This document shows, in pieces, positions 1 through 6,345 of a stretch of 13,098 nt of DNA. Source of the DNA: Baffinella frigidus (taxonomy: Eukaryota > Cryptophyceae > Cryptomonadales > Baffinellaceae). The notes beneath the pieces are model-generated. The model had not been told where the DNA came from, searched no databases, and was given only the letters and a program-made list of their open reading frames with translations. The stretch's first letter is position 1. The number at the start of each line of letters is the position of its first letter. The stretch is taken from positions 19,402 through 32,499 of the forward strand of contig MU647226.1 of the NCBI GenBank assembly GCA_026770585.1. The letters run 5' to 3'. Both the position numbers and the translations under genes were made by a program.

Positions 1-54
1 GGGGGGGGGGGGGGCGCATCTGCCAGGCAGATGGGAGGGGGGGGGGGCGCAATG
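1..54. repeat. Poly-G window end with short palindrome
   Basis: The window opens with 14 G, then an odd palindrome CATCTGCC-A-GGCAGATG at 17-33, then a second G-rich run. The other end of the window is a mirror case, ending in poly-C. Long G runs are common assembly break points, so I infer that this is a natural scaffold end and not a biological boundary. Confidence 0.6.
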
Positions 55-156
55 CCGGGAGGGCGAAAATGCCGAGACCAAGACCACGATCAAGGGTACC
101 TCGCTCGTAAGAAGCCGCGCCCCCCTGCACCACGGTAGACGGTCGGTAATTTCATA

Positions 157-325
157 GTGACGCACCCTATAATTAGTTTTGTAAAGTAACTCGTTCCTGG
201 TACAAATTATAAAACGAAACTTCGTTTAAAAAGAAATTAGAGCCCTTTTTAGTTTTAAATGGACCTTGTTTTATAATTTGTACCAGAACGAGTTGCTTTA
301 CAAAACTATTTATAGGTTGCGTCAC
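157..325. mobile_element. Foldback element F1 (TA-flanked, GTGACGC ends)
   Basis: Two arms of about 62 bp (roughly 157-218 and 265-325) are near-perfect reverse complements around a loop of about 45 bp. The termini read GTGACGC...GCGTCAC with TA on each side (155-156 and 326-327), which fits a TA target duplication. The arms carry TAGTTTTGTAAAG and CTGGTACAAATTATAAAAC; the few arm mismatches suggest moderate age. It has no coding capacity, so it is a non-autonomous MITE/foldback type. The GT just inside the ends differs from the GAGC termini of other TA-flanked elements here, so family membership is open. Confidence 0.72.
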
Positions 326-493
326 TACTAAACTGGCCTGCTGTAGGGTCCTAGGGAGGGGTGTGCGATGCCTGGAGGGCGAACTTGACAGCAATGCCCC
401 CCTTGTTGCCCACCAGCCCCAGGAAGCCGGTCGCCACCGTCTCCACCTGATGCATGGGTTTGGGTTTAGGGTGCCGCTAGGTTATCAGTCATC

Positions 494-616
494 CCGCACG
501 GGCTACACAGGGATTTTCGGGCAGGAAATGCCCGAGTTTCCGTTACATTATCCGTAGGAAACCCCTTATATCCCTACAGGCTGCCTACCGTAGGGTCCTA
601 GGTCTTATCGCTTATG
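494..616 (+). repeat. Dispersed repeat R1, diverged copy
   Basis: This is a diverged copy of the R1 repeat also seen at 1898-2005 (minus), 2440-2600 and 5295-5456. Shared blocks include CCGTTAC(A/C)TTATCCGTAGGAA, the CCCTAC...GTAGGG stem and GGTCTTATCGC. The central part reads CGGGCA-GGAAA-TGCCCG, a hairpin at the position where the other copies have a differently sequenced hairpin. No frame looks coding. Confidence 0.7.
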
Positions 617-648
617 GGGTGCCGTCAGGCCATCAGCCTCTGGCACCC
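617..648. repeat. Hairpin unit GGGTGCC...GGCACCC
   Basis: GGGTGCC (617-623) pairs with GGCACCC (642-648), with an inner AGGC-CATCA-GCCT stem. The same unit recurs at 1261-1292, where one base change gives a G-T pair in the outer stem. Partial copies of the left half lie at about 469 and 737. It could be a small structured repeat; function unknown. Confidence 0.55.
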
Positions 649-1041
649 TCCACCACCGTCAGGAGGTGGAGTTAGAATCCATGTGTCACTACTGTACCCC
701 GTGTCGGCCGCTCATACGAGCATTTTTCGGTTTTGGGTGCCGGTAGGTCGACAGCCATGCAGAGTTACCGAGGTTTCGGTTTCACGCAGCCTCGGTGACA
801 CCTGACTCTGTGGAGGTGAGGCAGTCCGTCCCTGAACCATCCGACACCGTCAAGCACAATCCTACCGCTAATACTGTGTTGGTAGACTAACTAACCCACT
901 GTCCTATGGTTCTATTAGCCTACCCGATCTTAGTACCCGAATACCCGAATACCCGAATGTCACCGAGGCTGCAGTCAGCTATCACCCAGGGGACTGGCTT
1001 GAGCATCTTTCGCGGAGTGGGGTATAATCAGATTTCGTGTT
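649..1041. other. Unassigned repeat-rich DNA
   Basis: There is no convincing coding frame. Visible items are a diverged GGGTGCCGGTAGG motif near 737 and a short tandem of TACCCGAA (three units, about 934-959). Codon-position composition shows no bias in any frame, and open frames are short. Confidence 0.5.
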
Positions 1042-1087
1042 GCCCACCAGCCCCAGGGACCCCCTCGCCACCGTCTCCACATGATTT
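1042..1087 (+). repeat. CCCACCAGCCCC unit, copy interrupted by F2
   Basis: The motif CCCACCAGCCCCAGGGACCC followed by CCGTCTCC and TGATTT occurs here and at 1375-1416. A diverged copy lies at about 409-455. In this copy the unit stops at TGATT where F2 begins and resumes after F2 as GATTTACGGTTTAGGGTGCC. It marks an ancestral repeat that served as insertion target. Confidence 0.65.
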
Positions 1088-1247
1088 CATCCGGTCAGGT
1101 ATTTAAATTAAATGCTCGGGAGTTCCACGAATGTACGAACATTACTACACACGATCTTTTGGACACGACTCTTTTATCGCGTGTGTAGTAATTTTCCTTG
1201 TATGGGGAACTCCGCCGAGCATTTAAATTAAATACCTGACCGGATGA
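1087..1247. mobile_element. Foldback element F2 (TCATCCGG ends)
   Basis: The termini TCATCCGGTCAGG...CCTGACCGGATGA are exact reverse complements, and pairing continues through ATTTAAATTAAATGCTCGG. An inner inverted pair, ATTACTACACACGA (1141) and TGTGTAGTAAT (1183), lies nearer the centre. GATT at 1083-1086 and 1248-1251 fits a 4-bp target duplication. The element is about 161 bp and noncoding. Its ATCCGG terminus and ACTACACA core link it to the elements at 2948 and 12102. Confidence 0.8.
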
Positions 1248-1300
1248 GATTTACGGTTTAGGGTGCCGGCAGGCCATCAGCCTCTGGCGCCCTCCTGAAC

Positions 1301-1374
1301 CGACCTAACAGACTATTCTTAAGTTGACTTCCTCCCTCCGACCTAACGGACTATTCTTAAGTTGACTTCCTCCC
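1301..1374 (+). repeat. Two-copy tandem repeat, 38-bp period
   Basis: CGACCTAACAGACTATTC with TTAAGTTGACTTCCTCCC is repeated at 1301 and 1339 with one substitution (CAG to CGG). A related string, GACTATTCTAAAGTTGACAT, appears in the 174-bp tandem repeat near 4316, hinting at common origin. Confidence 0.8.
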
Positions 1375-1417
1375 ACCAGCCCCAGGGACCCCGTCGCCGC
1401 CGTCTCCGCCTGATTTA

Positions 1418-1600
1418 GAGCTATTCCGGTAGGACTTGTCGCGTTTTCGAATTCGAGATTTCAAGATTTCAGACTTCAAAAAGGGTTTAAAGGGCGTAAA
1501 ACGTTTTAAAACACACCGTTTCAAATCGCATGGTACAAATGAAGTCTGAAATTCTCAAATCCCAAATTCGAAAACGCGACAAGTCCTACCGGAATAGCTC
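1418..1600. mobile_element. Foldback element F3 (TA|GAGC family)
   Basis: Arms of 61 bp (1418-1478 and 1540-1600) pair almost completely; the outer 37 bp are perfect. The ends are GAGCTATTCCGG...CCGGAATAGCTC, flanked by TA at 1416-1417 and 1601-1602. The repeat unit holding F2 reads TGATTTACGG when intact. Here it is TGATTTA before and TACGG after the element, matching a TA duplication. The central loop of about 61 bp contains TGGTACAAAT. Noncoding. Confidence 0.85.
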
Positions 1601-1610
1601 TACGGTTTCG

Positions 1611-1845
1611 GGTTTGTGGTTTGGGGATTAGGGTTTGTGGTGTAGGGTTTATGGTTTAGGGTTTATGGTTTATGGTTTATGGTTTATGGTTTATGGTTTA
1701 TGGTTTATGGTTTATGGTTTAGGGATTGGGGTTTAGGGTTTAGGTTAAGGGTCTAGGGTTTAGGGCTTAGAGTTGAGGGCCTAAGGTTTAGGGTTTGGGA
1801 TTTAGTGTTTAGTGTTTAGGGTTTAGGTTTGATGGTCTAGGGTTC
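1611..1845 (+). repeat. Interstitial telomere-like tract (TTTAGGG/TTTATGG)
   Basis: This is a degenerate heptamer array based on GGTTTAG/GGTTTAT, with a homogenised block of about nine TTTATGG units near 1650-1715. Plant and many green-algal telomeres use TTTAGGG. The degeneracy and internal position indicate an interstitial tract, not a chromosome end. Confidence 0.85.
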
Positions 1846-1897
1846 AGGGGTTGAGTGGGGAGGGACCTGGGCGCGAGAGCACTCCAGTCCAAGGTCT

Positions 1898-2005
1898 GGA
1901 CCCTACGGTAGACAACCCGTAGGGGCATAGGGGGGTTCCTACGGATAAGGTAACGGAAAGGTGGCCCGATTTGGGCCGACAATCTCTTCGTAGCCCGCTG
2001 TGTGG
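1898..2005 (-). repeat. Dispersed repeat R1, inverted copy
   Basis: This is the reverse complement of 2440-2547 over 108 bp with few differences. The copies face each other across about 430 bp, forming a long inverted repeat. The last 21 bp (TCTTCGTAGCCCGCTGTGTGG) is tandemly duplicated at 2008-2028. The conserved open frame read through R1 exists in several copies only because the DNA is conserved; I do not regard it as a gene. Confidence 0.85.
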
Positions 2006-2097
2006 AGTCTTCGTAGCCCGCTGTGTGGGGTGGGTGTATGGGGAAGGCTTCCCACTTGAGACGTGATGGTGGTCAATCAAAAGTCAGCGCAATGGCA

Positions 2098-2120
2098 GAA
2101 TCCTTCAACTCGAAGGATTC
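2098..2120. repeat. Perfect 9-bp stem hairpin
   Basis: GAATCCTTC-AACTC-GAAGGATTC forms a perfect hairpin. It lies inside a looser inverted pair (CAAAAGTCAGC near 2078 and GTTGACTTTTG near 2150), so it may be the centre of an old foldback element. Confidence 0.6.
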
Positions 2121-2329
2121 CGCGAAACGTTGACTGTGCGGCAGGGGGAGTTGACTTTTGCGGCTGCCCCCCCTCAGGTCTAGCGTAGAGTAGGGAGGCA
2201 CGGAGGCTTCAGTAGGGTGGGGGCAGGCGTCGATTGGTAGGGAGGAGATAACCTGCACGCGCGTGCACTCCGGAGCCAACTCCTTGCGCACGAAGACGGC
2301 AAGGTGCATCGCGTTGAGTGATCGGCTGG

Positions 2330-2391
2330 CAAGGCGCACGAACCCCGGCCCGAGTGTCGCCTGCAGGTGTGAGCTGCTTCAGAGCGGGGTT
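2330..2391 (+). repeat. R2 unit, partial, uninterrupted junction
   Basis: This copy contains CACGAACCCCGGCCCGAGTG, GTGAGCTGC and CTTCAGAGCGGGGTTTCAC. It supplies the empty-site reference for the MITE at 2711, because GAGCTGC and TTCAGAGCGGGG are contiguous here. Confidence 0.7.
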
Positions 2392-2439
2392 TCACATCTC
2401 CCGTCGAGTGGATAGGCCGCCTGCGACGACCTCGTGGTG

Positions 2440-2600
2440 CCACACAGCGGGCTACGAAGAGATTGTCGGCCCAAATCGGGCCACCTTTCTGTTGCCTTAT
2501 CCGTAGGAACCCCCATATGCCCCTACGGGTTGTCTACCGTAGGGTCCCAGGTCTTATCGCGTAGGGTTATTCAAAATCCCTTCGAAGTCCGCTGCGTGGG
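2440..2600 (+). repeat. Dispersed repeat R1, plus copy
   Basis: This is the longest R1 form, from CCACACAGCGGGCTACGAAG to GTCCGCTGCGTGGG. It contains GGCCC-AAATC-GGGCC and a perfect 8-bp stem CCCTACGG-GTTGTCTA-CCGTAGGG (about 2521-2544). The tail TTATTCAAAAT..CCTTC is shared with the copy at 5295. It is followed directly by R2. Confidence 0.85.
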
Positions 2601-2710
2601 TTGGCCACCGAAAACAATGAAACCGTGCCAAATGTTGGAGGATGCTGGCACTCAACTGTTAACCTTTGGCACGAACCCTGGCCCGAGTGTCGCCTGTGGG
2701 TGCGAGCTGC

Positions 2711-2849
2711 CCACTTAGCAGCCACCGTTGGCTTCACGGATACAGTCCATCTCAACTATTTGTACTAGAATCTTATCTATTGCCCTGGAATCTAACCGGA
2801 ATTACACCTTGCTTTCAAGGGGGAAAGGTCCTCGGTCGCTGCTAAGTGG
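2711..2849. mobile_element. TIR-type MITE M1 (CCACTTAGCAGC ends)
   Basis: The 16-bp terminal inverted repeats CCACTTAGCAGCCACC and GGTCGCTGCTAAGTGG differ at one base. The 139-bp insert separates GAGCTGC from TTAGAGCGGGG, which adjoin in the uninterrupted unit at 2366-2391. The interior is not self-complementary, unlike the foldback elements. No obvious target duplication, no coding capacity. Confidence 0.75.
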
Positions 2850-2947
2850 TTAGAGCGGGGTTCACGTCTGTTGGCCACCACAAATAATGAAACCGTGCCA
2901 AATGTTGGACGATGATGGCACCAAACTGTTCATCTTTGGCAGGAACC

Positions 2948-3085
2948 TTATCCGGGGAAACCTTTTTTTTTTCTCCATGTGATGGCAATCAAAATTACTA
3001 CACAAATTCTTCAATATTGCCAATAAGAACGAATTGTGTAGTAATTTTCGTTGCCATCAAAACGAAAGAAGATTCGGTTTCCCCG
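2948..3085. mobile_element. Foldback element F4 (TTATCCGGGG family)
   Basis: The left end TTATCCGGGGAAACC pairs with GGTTTCCCCG at the right. The right end lacks the last five bases (GATAA) present in the sister element at 12102-12241. The inner arms match the sister: GATGGCAATCAAAATTACTA, ACGAATTGTGTAGTAATTTT and CGTTGCCATCAAA. It interrupts R2 between TTTGGCAGGAACC and CACAAAACCCCGG. The sequences between GAAACC and GATGGC have decayed relative to the sister. Confidence 0.85.
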
Positions 3086-3143
3086 CACAAAACCCCGGTC
3101 CGAGTGTCGCCTGCGGGTGCGAGCTGCTTTACTACAACTTGGG

Positions 3144-3180
3144 ATAATAATAATAATAATAATGATAATATAATAATAAG
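3144..3180. repeat. AAT/ATA microsatellite
   Basis: This is about 12 units of ATA/AAT with one GAT interruption. It follows the last R2 unit, after GAGCTGCTTTACTACAACTT. Confidence 0.9.
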
Positions 3181-3288
3181 CTCATCGGTTTCGATTTCCC
3201 TATCAAAACCGTGTTGTTGAAACCGACGCCCAGATTCTAGGCGACGCGCGCCCCATCTGTTCGAGTGTTGGTTCCAGCGGCTTGCTAG

Positions 3289-3328
3289 CCAGGGTTCGTG
3301 CGGCTTGTGCGGCTTGTACGAACCCTGG
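3289..3328. repeat. Inverted repeat CCAGGGTTCGT...ACGAACCCTGG
   Basis: A perfect 11-bp stem (3289-3299 and 3318-3328) encloses a direct GCGGCTTGT repeat. The right arm is the start of a partial R2 unit (ACGAACCCTGG then GTGTCGCCTG), so the left arm is an inverted fragment of R2. Confidence 0.65.
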
Positions 3329-3472
3329 TGCTAGTGTCGCCTGCCACCCTGTGAATGCCAAGCCATCCAACCCCTCACGACACACCAACGCCAGAGCTGC
3401 TTTACTAGGCATCGCACGCCCCATCCGTGCTGACCAGACCAGGTGAAGCTGACAGGCTGGTGAAGGGAGGGC

Positions 3473-3587
3473 GGGGGAGGGAGGGAGAGAGAGGGAGAGA
3501 GAGGGAGGGAGAGAGAGAGGGGGAGGGAGGGAGAGAGGGGGGGGGAGAGAGAGAGGGAGGGAGAGAGAGAGGGGGGGAGGGAGAGGG
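3473..3587 (+). repeat. Homopurine (GGGAGAGA)n tract
   Basis: There are 115 consecutive purines with mirror-symmetric GA/GGGA runs. Such tracts can form triplex H-DNA and stall polymerases. Reverse-strand frames through it translate to Leu/Pro/Ser runs and are spurious. Confidence 0.9.
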
Positions 3588-3639
3588 TAGAGGAGGGAGT
3601 GTTGTTGTTTTGACATCGCGCGAAACATGCCTGCCGGAC

Positions 3640-4020
3640 GTGTCGTGAACGTGATGCTGGGCGTGGATCCGTGTCGTGCACACGATGGGGTGTGTCTTGC
3701 ACGCATAGGGTGTGTCTTGGAAGTGGGGTGTGTGTCTTGCACGTGCCGGCCGGGTGTGTCGTGGAAGTGATCCTGGGCGTGGATCCGTGTTGTGCACACC
3801 AATGAGAGTGTCGTGGAAGTGGATGGTGTGTCTTGCACGTGTCACGCGTGTCGTGGAAGTGATCGTGTCCGGTGGAAGTGGAGGGGTGTGTCTTGCACGT
3901 GCCGGGTGTGTCGTGGAAGTGATCTTGGGCGGGGATTCGTGGTGTGCACACGATGGGGTGTGTCTTGCACGCATAGGGTGTGTCTTGGAAGCGGGGTGTG
4001 TGTCTTGGACGTGCCGGGCA
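3640..4020 (+). repeat. GTGTCTTGCACG minisatellite, plus block
   Basis: Repeated modules include GTGTCGTGGAAGTGATC, TGGGCGTGGATCCGTG, TGTGCACACNATGG and GTGTGTCTTGCACG. Larger units start at about 3655, 3773 and 3921 (GATNNTGGGCG), in an A-B-A' order of 118, 148 and 97 bp. Stop codons are rare on both strands because of composition, producing long artefactual open frames. Confidence 0.85.
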
Positions 4021-4181
4021 GGCAAGATGCCTCTCCCTGATGGCCCTGCGCCTGCACTTTCCAACCTTATCCATATGGCTAAGGCCAAACCCCTAAAACA
4101 ACCCTTAACCCTAAACCCTAAAACATAAACCCCCAGCACGTGTTTCCCCCCATCTGGAGGCGACGCTCCCGTTTGTACTTT

Positions 4182-4244
4182 TTTGACCAGTTTGACATTT
4201 GGCTGTGACAAACGACTGCACGGCCAAATGTCAAACTGGTCAAA
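4182..4244. repeat. Perfect 22-bp stem around a repeat core
   Basis: TTTGACCAGTTTGACATTTG plus GC pairs perfectly with 4223-4244 around a 19-base loop. The loop and adjoining stem bases (GGCTGTGACAAACGACTGCA) correspond to a sequence at about 4649-4673 that lacks the arms. The hairpin is therefore added around, or lost from, a shared repeat core. Confidence 0.75.
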
Positions 4245-4270
4245 GTCTCTGGCATTGGTGTGTCACGGTC

Positions 4271-4620
4271 CCGCAGCGACGATTGCTTGCAAAAACACTT
4301 CCTAGCACTACCACCGACTATTCTAAAGTTGACATACCGGGTTTGCGGTACGAATCTGTCAACTTTCCAGCGAAAAAAGGCCCGGGCTCACCGAATCGGT
4401 GGGACCGAACAGACTGCGACAGAGCGAGACGTCACCTGGAGGATCCGCAGCGGTGATTGCTTGTATGTCCCAGCTCTGCCTCACTCGGGTTGGCCGACTT
4501 TTCTAAAGTTGACATGCGGTGTGTGTGGTACAAATTCGTCAGCTTTCCAGCGGAAACGCACCCGGGCTCACCAAATTGGTAAGCCTAAATAGACTGCGAC
4601 AGAGCTAGGCGTCACCTGTA
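4271..4620 (+). repeat. Two-unit tandem repeat, 174-bp period
   Basis: Units begin at 4271 and 4445 with CCGCAGCG and share TCTAAAGTTGACAT, TTTCCAGCG, CCCGGGCTCACC, AGACTGCGACAGAGC and CGTCACCTG. Each has an internal inverted pair AAAGTTGACA...TGTCAACTTT (the second copy mutated) around GGTACGAAT/GGTACAAAT. A third unit begins near 4670 and breaks off. Confidence 0.8.
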
Positions 4621-4734
4621 GGCGGCGCTCCCATTTGGACTTGTCGGCTGTGACGAACGACTGCACGGACCCGCAGTTGACCATGCACTCCTGCGTCCCG
4701 ATTGCGAACAGCTGCGCATGGCGGACACGATCAC

Positions 4735-5220
4735 TTCCAAGAAACACACGTCGGTGTGCACAACACGGATCCACGCCCAGGATCACTTCCACGACACACC
4801 CGGCACGTGCAAGACACACTCTCCACCTGCAAGCCACACCCATCGTGAACAGAGCATGCACTCCTAAGTCCCGATCGCGAACAGCTGCGCAAAGCGGACA
4901 CGATCACTTCCACGACACACCCGGCACGTGCAAGACACCCCCCTCTACTTCCACCGGACACGATCACTTCCACGACACGCGTGACACGTGCAATACACAC
5001 CATCCACTTCCACGACACTCTCATTGGTGTGCACAACACGGATCCACGCCCAGGATCACTTCCACGACGCACCCGGCACGTGCAAGACACACACCCCGCT
5101 TCCAAGACACACCCAATGCGTGCAAGACACCCCCCATCGTGTGCACAACACGAATCCCCGCCCAAGATCACTTCCACGACACACCTGACACGTACAAGAC
5201 ACACCCATCGTGTCCACGAG
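4735..5220 (-). repeat. GTGTCTTGCACG minisatellite, inverted block
   Basis: This is the reverse complement of the array at 3640-4020, with long collinear matches including the higher-order A'-B order. An extra module near 4850-4900 carries a GCGAACAGCTGCGC spacer. Together the blocks form inverted arms about 700 bp apart. The longest frame of the window (4635-5405) runs through it and is His/Thr/Arg-rich by composition only. Confidence 0.85.
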
Positions 5221-5294
5221 CTTCAGTAGTTTGGCCCGTGTGGCCAAACCGGGATTCGTACCGGGACGGGATCGAACCCGGGCAGATGCAGTAC

Positions 5295-5456
5295 CCACAC
5301 AGCGGGCTACGAAGGGATTTTCGGCCCAAATCGAGCCGAGTTTCCGTTACCTTATCCGTAGGAACCCCCCCATGTCCCTACGGGTTGCCTACTGTAGGGT
5401 CGTAGGTCTTATCGCTTAGGGGTTATTCAAAATGCCTTCAAAGTCCGCTGCGTGGT
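5295..5456 (+). repeat. Dispersed repeat R1, third full copy
   Basis: It runs from CCACACAGCGGGCTACGAAG to GTCCGCTGCGTGG, collinear with 2440-2600. Its hairpin regions differ from the others (TCGGC...GCCGA; CCCTACGG...CTGTAGGG). It lies directly after the minisatellite and a GC-rich linker with TTTGGCC-CGTGT-GGCCAAA near 5230-5248. Confidence 0.85.
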
Positions 5457-5476
5457 TAACCCCTGAAACGTAAAAC

Positions 5477-5556
5477 TCCCGACGAAGATCACTTCCCGAA
5501 CACACCTTCCGCCCCATCATGTGCACAGCACGGGTCCACGCCCAGCATCACTTCCA
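5477..5556 (-). repeat. Minisatellite remnant
   Basis: GTGCACAGCACGGGTCCACG and CCCAGCATCACTTCCAC match the inverted-block unit with several substitutions. This isolated, degenerate module is separated from the main block by R1. Confidence 0.7.
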
Positions 5557-5793
5557 CGCCAGATCTGGCGTGGATAAGGCGGTTTCCCTCGAGCCCTCTG
5601 GCGTGGCGGTGTTCCCACCATGCGTTGGTGCCGGCGACACGCTCCTGAGGCCATCAGGGCAACGCGGATAACGTGATAACCCTGATTATCAGCGTTTAGC
5701 TGCTCAACTGATAACTTCTGCAGCTGATATAACAACCCTACCACGCCAGAGGGCTCGCGGGAAACCGACGCCTTATCCACGCCACATCTGGCG
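5557..5793. mobile_element. Foldback element F5 (CGCCAGAT/GGCGTGG arms)
   Basis: Arms of about 50 bp at 5557-5606 and 5741-5793 are inverted copies sharing GGCGTGGATAAGGCG, GGTTTCCC and GAGCCCTCTGGCGTGG. The right arm has small insertions. The loop of about 135 bp contains further CTGATTATCAG/AACTGATAA-type self-complementary pieces. TCGAGCCCTCTGGCGTGG recurs at 5850-5867, so a third arm-like fragment lies outside. Noncoding. Confidence 0.75.
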
Positions 5794-5806
5794 TCGTTGA
5801 CTTAAG

Positions 5807-5846
5807 CATCCACGTTATCCCCTTTCAAAGATGTCAAACGTGGATG
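5807..5846. repeat. Inverted repeat CATCCACGTT...AACGTGGATG
   Basis: A perfect 10-bp stem (5807-5816 and 5837-5846) with a 20-base loop is followed by a stray F5 arm fragment. It could be part of a compound F5 structure extending to about 5867. Confidence 0.6.
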
Positions 5847-6031
5847 TTTCGAGCCCTCTGGCGTGGTGTCTTCGCCGCTGTCGACATGGCAGAGGCCCAG
5901 GTGAAACCGAGGGTGCAACAGCGAACTCCATGCTAGCGACGGACCGTGTAGCTCTGTCTCACGCGGGGTGGCTGACTCTTCGCTCCAAAGGACGGATGCG
6001 TACCGCGAACCCAGCATGTCAACGTACGCAC

Positions 6032-6188
6032 CTCGAACTCTTCATCCGGCGCAATCGACGAAATCGATGCCGGTGGGAGGTTCCCTGCAAGGTTCCACGT
6101 GACAGCCAAGACCCGCAGCCCCCTCGCCTTGAACAGCCTCCGCCCTATCCCCGCACCCGCCTCTGCGCCGACTGCTGCGGGTAGGCTC
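6032..6188 (-). CDS. Exon of inositol polyphosphate 5-phosphatase-type domain (partial)
   Basis: Read on the minus strand, a 157-nt exon encodes 52 residues after a split first codon. The second half contains LRVLAVTWNLAGNLPP. This matches the first conserved block of the IPPc catalytic domain (phosphoinositide/inositol phosphate 5-phosphatases, of the form V-x-V-x-TWN-x-x-G-x-x-PP), whose members remove the 5-phosphate. Known members have an Asn here that takes part in catalysis. The acceptor reads GCCACGCAG|GAG with a CTAAC branch-like site about 20 nt upstream. The donor is GAG|GTGCGT at 6031. The next expected block, ending in GxQE, is not visible downstream, where F5 lies, so the gene is either continued beyond a long intron or broken. 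The gene X frames upstream on the same strand could be its N-terminus, but this is unproven. No start codon is assigned; the ATG at 6199 lies in the presumed intron. Confidence 0.55.
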
Positions 6189-6345
6189 CTGCGTGGCAAT
6201 GAGTGTTAGCGTTTACGGTCTCCCTGAAGTCATCTACAGAATCGACTTTTCAACAGTCCGCCATGAAAAGGCGAGGATCTGTGCCAAAGTTGCCGAATTC
6301 GCCCTGACAACGAGGCGTGTAAACTTAAGCATAGCCCGCTTCCGA
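6189..6345 (-). other. Presumed intron 3' region with branch site
   Basis: On the minus strand this segment leads into the phosphatase-like exon. Near its end it holds GCTAACACTCATTGCCACGC then AG, a good branch site and acceptor arrangement. A frame continuing from the duplicated acceptor at about 6395 stays open to a TAG near 6234, so part of it could be alternative coding sequence. Confidence 0.4.

Larger units (their letters stand above)
2601..3140 (+). repeat. Degenerate R2 tandem array (unit about 131 bp)
   Basis: Two consecutive units begin with TTGGCCACC(G/A) at 2601 and 2871 and share AATGAAACCGTGCCAAATGT and CCGAGTGTCGCCTG. Their apparent 270-bp period falls to about 131 bp when the 139-bp MITE (2711-2849) is removed. 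The second unit carries a 138-bp foldback (2948-3085). Partial units lie at 2330 and 3318. Confidence 0.8.

Noticed and set aside
1844-2080. Peptide read through R1 that recurs in three copies
   Set aside because: Conserved because the DNA repeat is conserved. The diverged copy at 494 does not keep the frame, and codon-position bias is absent.
3203-4211. Three overlapping minus-strand frames of 211-268 codons
   Set aside because: They read the homopurine tract as Leu/Pro/Ser runs and the minisatellite as His/Thr/Arg repeats in different phases. No codon bias or domain.
3640-5220. CRISPR-like array
   Set aside because: Spacing is irregular, spacers are themselves repeats, and there are no cas genes; the context is eukaryotic. 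It is a minisatellite.
5240-5290. tRNA-like T-arm (GGGTTCGATCCC on the minus strand)
   Set aside because: A proper 5-bp T stem cannot be formed around the loop, and no acceptor stem or anticodon arm is placed. It is a short palindrome-rich GC linker.
4635-5405. Long plus-strand frame (256 codons), His/Thr/Arg-rich
   Set aside because: It runs through the inverted minisatellite and into R1. Several frames on both strands of the same repeat are open, so the openness reflects low stop-codon content, not coding.
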